From Myxococcales bacterium (GTDB lineage Bacteria > Myxococcota > Myxococcia > Myxococcales > JAKAPL01), in assembly GCA_021783235.1 (NCBI GenBank), contig JAJXUD010000014.1, forward strand, positions 1 through 64,000: 64,000 nt of DNA. The letters run 5' to 3'. Below, piece after piece: positions 25,533 through 34,394 of the stretch. Under the pieces are notes generated by a model that was given only the letters and a program-made list of their open reading frames with translations, was not told the DNA's origin and searched no databases. Numbering within the stretch: the first letter of the stretch is position 1; each line of letters starts with the position of its first letter. The position numbers and the translations under genes were made by a program.

Positions 25533-26906
25533 ATGACCTCCTCCGTGCCCGCCTCCGAATCCAGCTCCCCCGCGTCAGTCCCGGCGTCGCCGCGGCCAGC
25601 GCGGCGTCCGATCATCGTCGCCGCCGACATGGGCTACGGTCACCTGCGCGCGGCGCTTCCGCTCGCCGAGGCGTTCGGCGTTCCGGTCCTCTCCGCCGAT
25701 GGCCCCGAGCTCTCGAGCGACTCGGAGCGCGAGATCTGGCGGCGCACCCGCGTCTTCTACGAGTTCACGACGCGTGTCTCGACGTTCCCCTGGATCGGGG
25801 GGCCGCTCCACGCGCTGGTCCAGGCCTTCACCTCCATTCCCCACCTCCACCCCTGGCGCGACCTGTCGGCCCGGACCCTGGGGACGCGTGGCCTCGAGCG
25901 GCTCGTCGCCGAAGGGCTCGGCGCCGGGCTCATCGCGCGGCTCAAGGCAGAGCGGGTTCCGCTGATCTCGACCTTCTACGCACCGGCGCTCGCGGCCGAC
26001 TGGGCCGGCTGCGAGGACGTCTACTGCGTCGTCACCGACAGCGACGTCAACCGAATCTGGGCCCCGTTCGACCCGGCGCGCAGCCGGGTTCGCTTCCTCG
26101 TCCCGAGCCGCCGGGCCGGCAGGCGGCTCGAGTCCTACGGCGTCCCGCGGCGGAACATCCTCTTCACGGGCTTTCCGCTCCCGGGGGAGCTGCTCGGGGG
26201 TCCTGATCTCGGGGCGCTCGAGGCGAACCTCGCCCGGCGGCTGGTCCGACTCGATCCCGACGGGAGCTTTCGGGCGGAGTGCCGCGAGGAGATCGAGCTG
26301 CTCCTCGGTCCGCTTCCGGCCGAGGAGGAGAGACGGGCGCCGCTCGTCGTCTTCACCGTGGGCGGCGCGGGGGCGCAGGCCACGATGGCGAGCCAGATCC
26401 TGCCGAGCGTTCGCGGGGCCGTCGAGGCGGGTCGCCTGCGATTCGCGCTCGTCGCCGGGCTCCGGCCCGCGGTCGCCCAGATCTTCCGCGAGGCCCTCTC
26501 GAAGGCGGGGCTCGCCGAGGGGCACGGGGTCGAAATCCTGGAGGCGAACGGCCACGCCGACTACTTCGCGAGGTTCAACCGGCTCCTCGCGGGGGCCGAT
26601 GTGCTCTGGACGAAGCCGAGCGAGATGAGCTTCTTCGGCGCGCTGGGGCTTCCGGTCGTCTGCTCGGCCCCCGTCGGCGTCCACGAGGGCTACAACCGGC
26701 GCTGGCTCCTCGAGGCCGGCGCCGGCCTCGCGCAGCGCGACCCGCGCCACACCGGCGACTGGCTCGTCGAATGGCTCGAGGACGGGACGCTCGCCGGCGC
26801 CGCCTGGGCGGGCTTTCGGCGGCTGCCGAAGCGCGGGCTCTACCGGATCGTGGAGCAGCTATCGGGCGCGCCGGCCGCCGCCGGGCCCATCGCCGCGGCG
26901 TCTTGA
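25533..26906 (+). CDS. GT-B fold glycosyltransferase-like protein
   Basis: 457 aa from ATG 25533 (the track start at 25461 lies upstream of the promoter). The N-terminal half has ADMGYGHLRAALPLAEAF, like the G-rich loop of MurG and diacylglycerol glucosyltransferases. The C-terminal half has FTVGGAGAQATMASQIL, EANGHADYFARFNRLLAGADVLWTKPSEMSFFGALGLPVV and a VGVHEGYNRRWL donor-site region. It fits family GT28-like retaining or inverting transferases acting on lipid acceptors. No signal peptide; peripheral membrane work is likely. Substrate not predictable. Confidence 0.75.
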   Translation: MTSSVPASESSSPASVPASPRPARRPIIVAADMGYGHLRAALPLAEAFGVPVLSADGPELSSDSEREIWRRTRVFYEFTTRVSTFPWIGGPLHALVQAFTSIPHLHPWRDLSARTLGTRGLERLVAEGLGAGLIARLKAERVPLISTFYAPALAADWAGCEDVYCVVTDSDVNRIWAPFDPARSRVRFLVPSRRAGRRLESYGVPRRNILFTGFPLPGELLGGPDLGALEANLARRLVRLDPDGSFRAECREEIELLLGPLPAEEERRAPLVVFTVGGAGAQATMASQILPSVRGAVEAGRLRFALVAGLRPAVAQIFREALSKAGLAEGHGVEILEANGHADYFARFNRLLAGADVLWTKPSEMSFFGALGLPVVCSAPVGVHEGYNRRWLLEAGAGLAQRDPRHTGDWLVEWLEDGTLAGAAWAGFRRLPKRGLYRIVEQLSGAPAAAGPIAAAS

Positions 26907-26916
26907 GGCACGGTCG

Positions 26917-28191
26917 TCAGGCGCGGTTCTTCTCGATCTTGATCCACTTGTCGAGATCCTCGCGGTCGATGAGCCGCAGGACCTCGATGACGTTGCCCTT
27001 CTCTCCCCGCCGGTAGAGCAGCCGCACGTCGGTGGCGACGCGGATCCGGTAGAGGTTCGGCAGCCCTTCGAGCGGGATGGCGCGCAAGCTCGGGTGGCGA
27101 TGGTCCTGGGCCAGCATCATCGCCTTCTGGAACGCCGCGCGCTGCAGCCGGCGGTCCCAGCCCTCGATCGAATCGTAGAACTCGCGCGTGAAGAGCGGCA
27201 TCAGCCAGCTCGGCGGCGCCTCCTCCGGCTGCTCTGGCTCCGCCTCGGCCGGCGGAGGCGCGGGGCGCGGTGGCTCCGGGTGCGCGTGATCCCCCTGGGC
27301 GCGCGCGAGCGCGACCTTCAGCCGGGCCTCTTCCGAGCGGAGCAGCTTCCGCTCGGCCTCCAGCCGATCGATCCGGTCCTTGAGCTCCTGCGTCTCCTTG
27401 CGGAGCCGCTGCTCGGCGGCGCTCGGGGCTCCAGAGAGCGTCCCCTGCAGGGTCGCCCGCAGCTTCTCCCGCTCGGCCTCGGCCGCGGCGAGCGAGCGCC
27501 GCAGCTCGCCGACCGCGGCATGGGTCTCGGCGAGCTCGCGTCGCGCCGCCTGGAGCTGCTCGCGGATCGCCCCCCGCTCCCGCTCGGCCCCCTCGGCCCG
27601 TTCGCGCGCCCGCTCGGCCTCGCGCCGCAGCGCCTCCGCCGGATCGGGCGGGGGCGCACCCGGCGCCCGAGGCTCCGCCTCCTCGGGCGCGGCCTCGGGG
27701 CTCGGCTCGACGGGCTCGCCCAGGTAGTAGTCGGCGAGGGCGTTCAACACCTCGAGCCCGGTCTGGCGGACCGACAGCTCGGGATCGACGAGCAGCCGGG
27801 CGATCGCCTTCGCCGTCCCTCCCTCCGCCGCGAAGAGCGGACCCAAAACGAGGGCGCCGCGGCCGAGGCTCTCCTCCGGCGAGGGGAGCTCGCCGAGCTC
27901 CTTCTCGACCGCCTGGAGGATAGGCTTCCGGTGCTCGGGGTAGCCCAGGTACTCGTCGGCGAGGAGGTCGCTCTTCTCGACGTCCCCGAGCGCCTCGGGC
28001 CGGTAGCCCGTGAGCGAGAGGTTCAGCCGTTTGAGGAGGGCGATCGCCTCCGCCGGCCGCAGCGCGAGGTAGAGAAAGATCGACAGCTGATCCCGGTCGA
28101 GCGTCTCAATCCGGGCCGCCCGAAGGTCCGCCCGGCTCTCCTTGGCCGGCGCTCCCGCGGCACCCTTCGATCCCTTCTTCTTCGTCGTCAT
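26917..28191 (-). CDS. Coiled-coil protein with C-terminal RelE-like domain
   Basis: 424 aa. Residues 1-25 are Lys/Ala-rich, 30-160 form a helical domain (FLYLALRPAEAIALLKRLNLSL), 180-305 a long Glu/Arg-rich coiled coil, then a Pro/Glu hinge and, from about 335, FYDSIEGWDRRLQRAAFQKAMMLAQDHRHPSLRAIPLEGLPNLYRIRVATDVRLLYRR...VLRLIDREDLDKW. This tail has the helix-helix-beta pattern and the YRIRV...RLLYR strands of the RelE/ParE superfamily, like the RelE-like modules fused to some UvrD-type helicases. There is no antitoxin gene beside it. It starts directly at the MBL gene stop (TAAATG). The function is unknown. Confidence 0.7.
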   Translation of the reverse strand: MTTKKKGSKGAAGAPAKESRADLRAARIETLDRDQLSIFLYLALRPAEAIALLKRLNLSLTGYRPEALGDVEKSDLLADEYLGYPEHRKPILQAVEKELGELPSPEESLGRGALVLGPLFAAEGGTAKAIARLLVDPELSVRQTGLEVLNALADYYLGEPVEPSPEAAPEEAEPRAPGAPPPDPAEALRREAERARERAEGAERERGAIREQLQAARRELAETHAAVGELRRSLAAAEAEREKLRATLQGTLSGAPSAAEQRLRKETQELKDRIDRLEAERKLLRSEEARLKVALARAQGDHAHPEPPRPAPPPAEAEPEQPEEAPPSWLMPLFTREFYDSIEGWDRRLQRAAFQKAMMLAQDHRHPSLRAIPLEGLPNLYRIRVATDVRLLYRRGEKGNVIEVLRLIDREDLDKWIKIEKNRA

Positions 28192-28962
28192 TTAGATCTC
28201 GACCGACAGGAGGTCCTCGCCGACGATGAGCTCGATTCCCGTGCTCGCGCCGAGCTCCCGCAGCTCGCCCGCGTGCAGCCGCGCCTCCTCGCCGAGGTGA
28301 GTGAGGACGATGCGCCGGCAGGGAATCGAGGGGAGCTTCTCGCGGAGGATCCGGTGGCTCAGGTGCCGGTCGTAGTCGCTATCGAAGAAGGAGCACTCGG
28401 CCACGAGGAGGTCGGCGCCCCGCGCGAGCTCGCGAAGCTCCTCGCTCCAGCCGGTGTCTCCCGTGAAGGCGACCTCGCGGCCGTCCAGGGAGAGGCGGAG
28501 GAGGAAGGCCCGCTCGGGTAGATCCTGGTGGTAGGCCGGCCGGGGCAGCACGGAGCGGCCGGACAGGTCGACCGGCCGGCCCACCTCCCACTCGACGAAG
28601 CGCAGCTCGAACGGCAGCGGCTTGCCGAAGATGTCGGGGTAGCAGGCGCGGGCGAGCGCACGCACCCGCTCCTCGACGCCCGGAGGCCCCCCGACGACGA
28701 GCGGACGGCCGCGCGGGTGCTCATAGCAGCCGTCGAGGAGCAAGAAGGGCAGCCCAGCGAAGTGGTCGCCGTGGAGGTGGGTCAAGAGGACATGATCGAG
28801 GTCGGCCGGGTTTCGACCGAGCCGCTTGAGCGCCGCGAGCGCGGTGGGGCCGAAATCGACGGTGAACGAGCCCTGGGCGTCGTCGAGCAGGTAGCACGAG
28901 TGGCCGCGCCCGGCCGCGTTGAAAGCGTCCCCGCTGCCGAGGAACGTCAGACGGGGAGCCAT
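28192..28962 (-). CDS. Metallo-beta-lactamase fold hydrolase (RNase Z-like)
   Basis: 256 aa. Metal motifs are complete: LTHLHGDHFAG (HxHxDH), FTGDTGWSEE (Asp ligand), an AEC motif in LVAECSFFD and a final LTHLGEE. The N-terminal FLGSGDAFNAAGRGHSCYLLD and the lack of the long exosite arm suit the RNase Z/ElaC-like branch, though a phosphodiesterase or other hydrolase role is equally possible. It sits in an operon with the outer-membrane protein upstream and the coiled-coil/RelE-like gene downstream. Confidence 0.85.
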   Translation of the reverse strand: MAPRLTFLGSGDAFNAAGRGHSCYLLDDAQGSFTVDFGPTALAALKRLGRNPADLDHVLLTHLHGDHFAGLPFLLLDGCYEHPRGRPLVVGGPPGVEERVRALARACYPDIFGKPLPFELRFVEWEVGRPVDLSGRSVLPRPAYHQDLPERAFLLRLSLDGREVAFTGDTGWSEELRELARGADLLVAECSFFDSDYDRHLSHRILREKLPSIPCRRIVLTHLGEEARLHAGELRELGASTGIELIVGEDLLSVEI

Positions 28963-28993
28963 CCAGCGTCCTCGGTCGGCGCGGCCGACGTCA

Positions 28994-29695
28994 TCAGAAG
29001 TAGGCGGCGAAGCCGTAGCCCACGCCGAAGCCGAAGAGGGCGGTGCCGTCGGAGGTGGCGTCGATGAGCGTCAGCGGCAGGTAGAGCGTGATGCCCCAGG
29101 TACGGGTCACGAGGAACTCGATGCCGACGTTCAGGTCGAAGCCCACGAGCCCCGTGGAGGCGGAGCCGTTGATGCTGCTGGCCGAGAACTCGCCGAGGAC
29201 GAGGCCGAACTGGACGAAGGGGTTGAAGTGCCCGCTCGTGGTCACCATGCGACCGAGGTTCGCCTTGATGAACGGCTCCGCGCCGAAGGCGAAGCTGTTC
29301 TCCGGCGAGATCCCGCTGTAGTCGATGGCGAGGGCGATGCCGCCCTCGAGGAGATCGGTGAAGCAGTAGCCGAGGCCGGCGTCGAGCCCGAGGCCCAGCG
29401 AGGTGAGGCCAGCGAACGAGGTCCCCGAGATCCCCCGGGTGCCGCTCCCGACGGCCTCGGCGCCAAACGGGTTGCTGGCCTCGAAGCCCGCGACCGCCGG
29501 GGGCGCGTTGAGGAAGAGCTGGAAGTCGCCGGTCTGCGGAAGATCGGCCGCGGTGGGGCCGCTCCCCGAGCTGCCGCTGCTTCCCGGCGATCCCGGGAGA
29601 GGCGGCAGCGGGGGCTCGCTCGCGCGCGCGCCCGAGGGGACGAGCGCGATGGCGGCGGTGGCGAGCGCGGCGAGCAGGGCGGGCGACAGGCGCAT
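28994..29695 (-). CDS. Outer-membrane beta-barrel-like protein
   Basis: 233 aa. Signal peptide MRLSPALLAALATAAIALVPSGARA, a Pro/Gly/Ser linker, then alternating hydrophobic strands with many Gly and aromatic girdle residues, ending in a C-terminal Phe (VGYGFAAYF), the typical sorting signal of outer-membrane barrels. GGGAGG precedes ATG 29695. No specific porin family was recognised. It leads the operon with the MBL hydrolase and coiled-coil protein. Confidence 0.75.
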   Translation of the reverse strand: MRLSPALLAALATAAIALVPSGARASEPPLPPLPGSPGSSGSSGSGPTAADLPQTGDFQLFLNAPPAVAGFEASNPFGAEAVGSGTRGISGTSFAGLTSLGLGLDAGLGYCFTDLLEGGIALAIDYSGISPENSFAFGAEPFIKANLGRMVTTSGHFNPFVQFGLVLGEFSASSINGSASTGLVGFDLNVGIEFLVTRTWGITLYLPLTLIDATSDGTALFGFGVGYGFAAYF

Positions 29696-29763
29696 GGAGA
29701 TCCTCCCATGACGAGAGATAGCAGATCGCTCGGACGCTGGGCGCCATTTTTCGAGGCGCCGCG

Positions 29764-29793
29764 TTGACCGCGGGGCGAAAGACGGACTAGAGC
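29764..29793 (+). promoter_or_regulatory. Promoter giving a near-leaderless transcript
   Basis: TTGACC, 18 nt, TAGAGC, with the ATG of the small membrane protein 7 nt after the -10. The -35 is strong and the -10 weak. No Shine-Dalgarno is present. Confidence 0.5.
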
Positions 29794-29799
29794 GAGCAG

Positions 29800-30009
29800 A
29801 TGCCCTCCCGACCGGCGCCGCTGCTCCTCGCCCACCGCGTCCTCGTGGCCTCCGCCATCGGCCTCGCCGCGCTCCTCGTCGTCCGGGGCGCCGCGCGCTA
29901 CGCGGCGCTGGGCGACGGGCGCGCCCTCGCCACCGCCGTGCTCGCTGCCGTGGCGGGGGTCGGCCTCGCCTTCTACCTGCGCTGGTTCTCGAAGAAGAAG
30001 ACGGTCTAA
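29800..30009 (+). CDS. Small two-helix membrane protein
   Basis: 69 aa, MPSRPAPLLLAHRV followed by two predicted transmembrane helices (VLVASAIGLAALLVV and ALATAVLAAVAGVGLAFYL) and a basic tail WFSKKKTV. The promoter and ATG spacing support it as a real gene. It ends 14 nt before the convergent end of the cytochrome c gene. The function is unknown. Confidence 0.65.
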   Translation: MPSRPAPLLLAHRVLVASAIGLAALLVVRGAARYAALGDGRALATAVLAAVAGVGLAFYLRWFSKKKTV

Positions 30010-30023
30010 GGCGTCGGCCGCGT

Positions 30024-31010
30024 CTACGGGGTCGCCGTCCCGCCGTCGGCCGAGGCGGCGTCGGGATCCGGCGGCGGCGTCCAGGGCGTCTTCTGCGCGA
30101 GCGCCAGCCTCTGGCGCAGCGCGTCCGCCTTCGGCGTGCCCTTCAGCTCCACGAGCGAGTGGACGTAGTAGGCGAGCGCCCAGACGTCCGGGTCGGGCAG
30201 GGAGCTCTTCCAGCTCGGCATCGCGGTGCCGCCGATGCCGGAGGCGATGATCCGGTAATAGTCCGCGACCGAGCTGCCCGAGCGGACATCGTTGTAGATG
30301 AAGTCCGGCGGCAGGAGCTTGATGTGTGGGTAGTTCCCGTCCTTGTCCGCCGGATAGTGTTTGTCGACGTAGTCGCTGTCCTTGAGCTCGGGCTGGTACA
30401 GGTTGGCCCGAAACTCGCTGGTGCCGGTGCCGGTCAGCTCCTTGCTGTCGTCGTAGATCTCCTGCTTGGTCTCGTAGGCGGCGTGGCACTGCAGGCACTG
30501 CGCGAGGCCGTGGTAGAGCTTCTTTCCGCGCGCGACGGCCTCGCTCGCCTTCGCCTCGCCCCACGGGTCCTTGTCCTTCGCCGGGTCGTAGGTCGGATCG
30601 CCCGGCGCCTCGCTCTTCCAGCGATCGGAGAAGGTCTTGAGGTACTGGACGATGTCGTGGAGCGTCGAGTCCGGCACGTCCCAGGCGAGCATCGCCGTGC
30701 CGTGCAGGCCGCCCTTGACGATCCGGTAGAAGTCCGCGTCGTTCGGCAGGTTGCCCGACGAGACGGCCGCGAACTTGAAGGTGGCCGTGGTGAAGTCTCG
30801 CGGGGGCGGCCGTAACCCGTAGGACGCGGGGCCCGTCCCGTCGCCCTTGTCGCCGTGGCAGGGCCGGCAGTACTGCGTGTAGGCCTCCTTGCCCGCGTTG
30901 AGCGTCTCTGCGGAGACCTCCTTGCCGCCGAGGCTCATCGGCTTCGTGAAGGCGGGCTGACAGCCCGCAAGAAGGCCCACGGCCAGGGTCCAAGACGAGC
31001 GCCGCACCAT
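30024..31010 (-). CDS. Dihaem c-type cytochrome lipoprotein
   Basis: 328 aa from ATG 31010, preferred over 31025 because GAGGAG lies 7 nt upstream and the signal is then compact (WTLAVGLLAGC lipobox). Two haem sites: CRPCH near residue 48 (with distal GLHGTAML Met region) and CLQCH near 173 (GIGGTAMPSW Met ligand). Both resemble small class I cytochrome c domains. As the last gene of the cox operon it probably delivers electrons to the CuA site of subunit II, taking the place of the fused cytochrome found in caa3 subunit II proteins. Confidence 0.9.
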   Translation of the reverse strand: MVRRSSWTLAVGLLAGCQPAFTKPMSLGGKEVSAETLNAGKEAYTQYCRPCHGDKGDGTGPASYGLRPPPRDFTTATFKFAAVSSGNLPNDADFYRIVKGGLHGTAMLAWDVPDSTLHDIVQYLKTFSDRWKSEAPGDPTYDPAKDKDPWGEAKASEAVARGKKLYHGLAQCLQCHAAYETKQEIYDDSKELTGTGTSEFRANLYQPELKDSDYVDKHYPADKDGNYPHIKLLPPDFIYNDVRSGSSVADYYRIIASGIGGTAMPSWKSSLPDPDVWALAYYVHSLVELKGTPKADALRQRLALAQKTPWTPPPDPDAASADGGTATP

Positions 31011-31021
31011 GATTCGTCTCC

Positions 31022-31645
31022 TCATGCGAGGTACACCGAGGCAAAGATGATCAGCCAGACCGCGCCGACGAAGTGCCAGTAGAGCGTCCAGAGCGAGAGC
31101 GCGAGGTGGCGGGCGGCGCCGATGCGGCCGGACGCGCAGCCGATCCAGAGGACGAAGAGCGCGGCGAGCCCCACGAGGACGTGGAGCGCGTGAAAGGCGG
31201 TCAGGCCGTAGAAGACCGACGGGTAGGGTCCACCCGTCACCGTCATGCCGGACTTCCAGACCTGCGTCCAGACGACGAGCTGAAGCGAGAGGAAGATGAG
31301 CCCGAGCGAGAAGGCGCCGAAGACCGCCAAGGCCGCCCGCTCACCCCGCCGGGTCCGCGAGAGGCCGAGTTGGAGGAGCGCCGACGAGGCCAGGAGCGCG
31401 AGCGTGTTGAGCGCCGGCAGGCCCAAGGGCAGCCGCGGGAGCCCGGCGGGCGGCCAGCGGGCAGTCGCCTCGCGGATCGCCCCGTAGGTGAAGAAGAGCC
31501 CCGCGAAGAGCATGGCCCACGAGCCGAGGAAGATCCACATCCCGAGCTTCGCGGTGTTCTCGTCCCGCAGCGAGGAGCCGCGGTCGAGCGGCACCGCCGT
31601 CCCCGTTCGCGAGAGATCCGCCATCTGGGCGATCGCCTCGGACAT
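31022..31645 (-). CDS. Cytochrome c oxidase subunit III (second copy)
   Basis: 207 aa with five transmembrane helices. Motifs include TAKLGMWIFLGSWAMLFAGLFFTYGAI, LTAFHALHVLVGLAALFVLW and the C-terminal LYWHFVGAVWLIIFASVYL, all typical of the CoxC/CyoC family. It lies 5 nt after the coxA stop. A second subunit III gene heads the same operon (34971-35633) and the two are clearly different, so they may be alternative or non-equivalent subunits. Confidence 0.9.
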   Translation of the reverse strand: MSEAIAQMADLSRTGTAVPLDRGSSLRDENTAKLGMWIFLGSWAMLFAGLFFTYGAIREATARWPPAGLPRLPLGLPALNTLALLASSALLQLGLSRTRRGERAALAVFGAFSLGLIFLSLQLVVWTQVWKSGMTVTGGPYPSVFYGLTAFHALHVLVGLAALFVLWIGCASGRIGAARHLALSLWTLYWHFVGAVWLIIFASVYLA

Positions 31646-31650
31646 GGGCC

Positions 31651-33426
31651 TTACGCGCGCCCGCCTTCCGCCGCCCTCGCGGGCTCAGCCACCGGCCGCT
31701 CGTCCGGCAGCGCCTCGGCCTGGCCGATCCAGTCGCGCCCGAGCGAGCGGATGACCTCGGGGTCCGACAGCTCGTGCGGCCCGCGCAGGACCAGCGGGAC
31801 GACGTCGAAGTTGTGGTGGGGCGGCGGCGAGGGGGTGGCCCAGTCGAGCGTCCCGACCTGCCAGGGGTTCTCCGCCGCCTTCTCGCCCAAGAACATGCTG
31901 GCGACGAAGTTGTAGACGAAGAGGATCTGCGTGAAGTAGAGCGCGAACGCGAAGTAGCTCGTCCACTGGTTCACGCCGAGCAGGTGGTGGAGGAACTGGT
32001 ACTGGTAGGGCTCGAAGAGCCGGCGCTGCTGGCCCGAGTAGCCCGCGACGAGCTGCCCCGTGAAGACCAGCGTGATGAAGACGGTCGAGAGCCAGAAGTG
32101 GGCGTAGCCGAGCGTCTTGTTCATCTCGCGCCCGAACATCTTCGGGTACCAGAAGTAGATCCCCGCGAGGCTCGCGAGGAACGACGCCGACGCCATGGTC
32201 AGGTGGAAGTGGCCCACCACGAACATCGTGTCGTGCAGGTAGAGGTCCATCGACATGATGGCGAGGAAGAGGCCGGTCAGGCCGCCGAGTCCGAAGACGA
32301 AGACCGTCCCGAGCGCGAAGAGCATCGGCGGCTCGAGCCGGATCGAGCCCTTCGTGATGGTGAGCAGCCAGTTGACGAAGAGGATCTCCGCGGGGACCGA
32401 GATCATGACGGTGAAGGTCATGAAGCCCTTGCCGAGCAGCGGGCTCATGCCGGTCACGTACATGTGGTGGCCGTAGACCACCGCCGAGAGCAGCGTCACC
32501 GCGACCATCGCGTAGACCGAGCCCTTGTAGAAGTAGGCGGGCTTGCGGGCGAAAAACGAGAGGAGGTCGCAGAGGATCCCCCAGGCCGGCAGGATGAGGA
32601 TGTAGACCTCCGGGTGGCCGAAGATCCAGAAGAGGTGCTGGAAGACCAGCGGGTCGCCGCCCCCGTTCACCGCCGAGGCGCCGGCGATGAAGAACTGCGT
32701 CCCGAACAGCCGGTCGAGCAGGAGGAGGAGTCCACCCGAGCCGAGCACCGGCACGAAGAGGATGTTCAGGATGGAGGTGAGCCAGAGGCCCCAGACCGTG
32801 AGCGGCATCCGCATGTACGTCATGCCGGGCGCGCGAAAGCGGATGACGGTGGTGACGTAGTTGATGCCGCCCATGATCGTCGAGACGCCGGTGACGAAGA
32901 TGGCGAGCACCGCGAGCGTCTGGCCCCAGCCGGGCGTGCCGACGCTGTCGGAGAGCGGCGGATACGTCGTCCAGCCGGCCGCCGCCGCCCCCATCTTCTG
33001 GAAGAAGGCCGCGATCATCAGCCCCTGCGAGACGAGGAAGGTCCAGAACGAGAGCATGTTCAGCGTGGGGAAGGCCATGTCCCGCGCGCCGATCATGAGC
33101 GGGATCGTGTAATTGCCGAACGCGCCGATGAGGATCGGCGTGATGGCGAAGAAGATCATGATGAGCCCGTGCATCGTGAAGATGGCCGGGTAGAGGGCGG
33201 GCGTGATGGCGCCGCCGGTCTTCGAGAGGAGCAGCGGCCCGAGGATGGGCACGGGCTTCATCGGGTAGGCCCACTGCCAGCGGATCATCATGGCGAGCGT
33301 GCCGCCGAAGAGGAGGAAGAGCAGCCCTGCCCAGAGGAACTGCTTCGCGATGACCTTGTGGTCGAGCGAGAAGACGTAGCGCCGGAGGAAAGACTTCGGC
33401 TCGGGGTGGATCGGTTGCAGGTCCAT
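31651..33426 (-). CDS. coxA: Cytochrome c oxidase subunit I
   Basis: 591 aa, 12 or more transmembrane helices. Ligands are visible: haem a His in FTMHGLIM, CuB His and cross-linked Tyr in WIFGHPEVYILILP, two CuB His in VVYGHHMYVTG, and the haem a/a3 His pair in VVGHFHLTM. The Glu in HPEVY and the GNYTIPLMIGARDMAFPTLN loop indicate an A1-type oxidase with a D proton channel. It forms the catalytic core in the inner membrane and reduces O2 to water. It lies 10 nt after coxB. Confidence 0.97.
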   Translation of the reverse strand: MDLQPIHPEPKSFLRRYVFSLDHKVIAKQFLWAGLLFLLFGGTLAMMIRWQWAYPMKPVPILGPLLLSKTGGAITPALYPAIFTMHGLIMIFFAITPILIGAFGNYTIPLMIGARDMAFPTLNMLSFWTFLVSQGLMIAAFFQKMGAAAAGWTTYPPLSDSVGTPGWGQTLAVLAIFVTGVSTIMGGINYVTTVIRFRAPGMTYMRMPLTVWGLWLTSILNILFVPVLGSGGLLLLLDRLFGTQFFIAGASAVNGGGDPLVFQHLFWIFGHPEVYILILPAWGILCDLLSFFARKPAYFYKGSVYAMVAVTLLSAVVYGHHMYVTGMSPLLGKGFMTFTVMISVPAEILFVNWLLTITKGSIRLEPPMLFALGTVFVFGLGGLTGLFLAIMSMDLYLHDTMFVVGHFHLTMASASFLASLAGIYFWYPKMFGREMNKTLGYAHFWLSTVFITLVFTGQLVAGYSGQQRRLFEPYQYQFLHHLLGVNQWTSYFAFALYFTQILFVYNFVASMFLGEKAAENPWQVGTLDWATPSPPPHHNFDVVPLVLRGPHELSDPEVIRSLGRDWIGQAEALPDERPVAEPARAAEGGRA

Positions 33427-33436
33427 GGGGGTCTCT

Positions 33437-34333
33437 CTAGCCTTCCTTGCCGTTCTGGCTCTTCGGCGCCTGCTCGGCCGCGCGCGGCACGTCGCCCTCG
33501 ACGGGCTTCGGATCCTTCCAGTCCCATCCCCAGTGCGCCACGACGTCGTCGGCGTCGAAGCCGCGCGCCGAGTTGGCGGAGGCCTCGGCCGCCCAGCGGT
33601 CGTAGGCCTCCTTCGGGAGCACCGTCAGCAGCGCGCGCATCTTGTAGTGGTTCACGCCGCAGTGCTGCGCGCAGCCGATCTCGTACTCGCCCGTCTCCAT
33701 GGGCTTGAACCAGAGCCGGTTCACCATGCCGGGCATGGCGTCCTGCTTCACGCGGAAGTTCGGCAGGTAGAAGCTGTGGATCACGTCGGTGGAGGTGAGC
33801 TGGATGAGCACCGGGGCGCCCTGCGGCACGCGGAAATCGTTCAGCGTGACGATGTCGTCCGCGGTGTTGAACCGGCCGTCGGGGCCGGCGTAGCGCGCCT
33901 GCCAGGCCCACTGGTGGGCGTTCACCTCGATGCGCACGACGTCCTTCGCCTGGTCGGCCGCCTCGAAGTTCCAGAAGGTGTCGTTCATGTCGAAGAGCGA
34001 CTTCAAGTAGAGCTCGGCGTCGGCGAGCACGAGCACGCCGACGATGGCCACCAGCAGCTTCTGTCCTCGCGGCGTCGTGTGCGCGTACTCGGCCCGGTGC
34101 TTGCGGCCGTGGATCAGGCAGGCCGTCACCATCCAGGCCACCATGATGGCGAACATGATCCCGATGAAGATCAGCGTCTCGTGGATGAGGCCGTCGATCT
34201 TGTGGCCGTCCTGCGAGGCGTCGGGCGGAAGCCCGAGGCCCTGAGCCACGACGACGCCGGCCCGCGCCACCGCCGGCAGGAGCGTCAGGGCGGACAGGGC
34301 CACCGCCTGGAGCGCGCGCTTCGCCTTCGTCAT
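33437..34333 (-). CDS. coxB: Cytochrome c oxidase subunit II
   Basis: 298 aa. Signal peptide, two transmembrane helices (LIFIGIMFAIMVAWMVTACLIHG and LLVAIVGVLVLADAELYL), then a periplasmic cupredoxin domain with the CuA site: His in TDVIHSFYLPNF and the CAQHCGVNHYKM box. The aromatic patch HQWAWQ is present. There is no fused cytochrome c domain; the separate dihaem protein in the operon may replace it. The acidic, Pro-rich C-terminal tail is dispensable-looking. Confidence 0.97.
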   Translation of the reverse strand: MTKAKRALQAVALSALTLLPAVARAGVVVAQGLGLPPDASQDGHKIDGLIHETLIFIGIMFAIMVAWMVTACLIHGRKHRAEYAHTTPRGQKLLVAIVGVLVLADAELYLKSLFDMNDTFWNFEAADQAKDVVRIEVNAHQWAWQARYAGPDGRFNTADDIVTLNDFRVPQGAPVLIQLTSTDVIHSFYLPNFRVKQDAMPGMVNRLWFKPMETGEYEIGCAQHCGVNHYKMRALLTVLPKEAYDRWAAEASANSARGFDADDVVAHWGWDWKDPKPVEGDVPRAAEQAPKSQNGKEG

Positions 34334-34394
34334 TGCGTTGCCTCCGTCTCTTCGAGAGCCCGCGCCGCGCGGCGCCGCTCGCCGCGTCGTCGCC

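Noticed and set aside
31774-33708. 644-aa plus-strand ORF antisense to coxA and coxB
   Set aside because: Charged low-complexity protein (runs of E, R, D, H) that mirrors conserved membrane genes; typical high-GC shadow frame.
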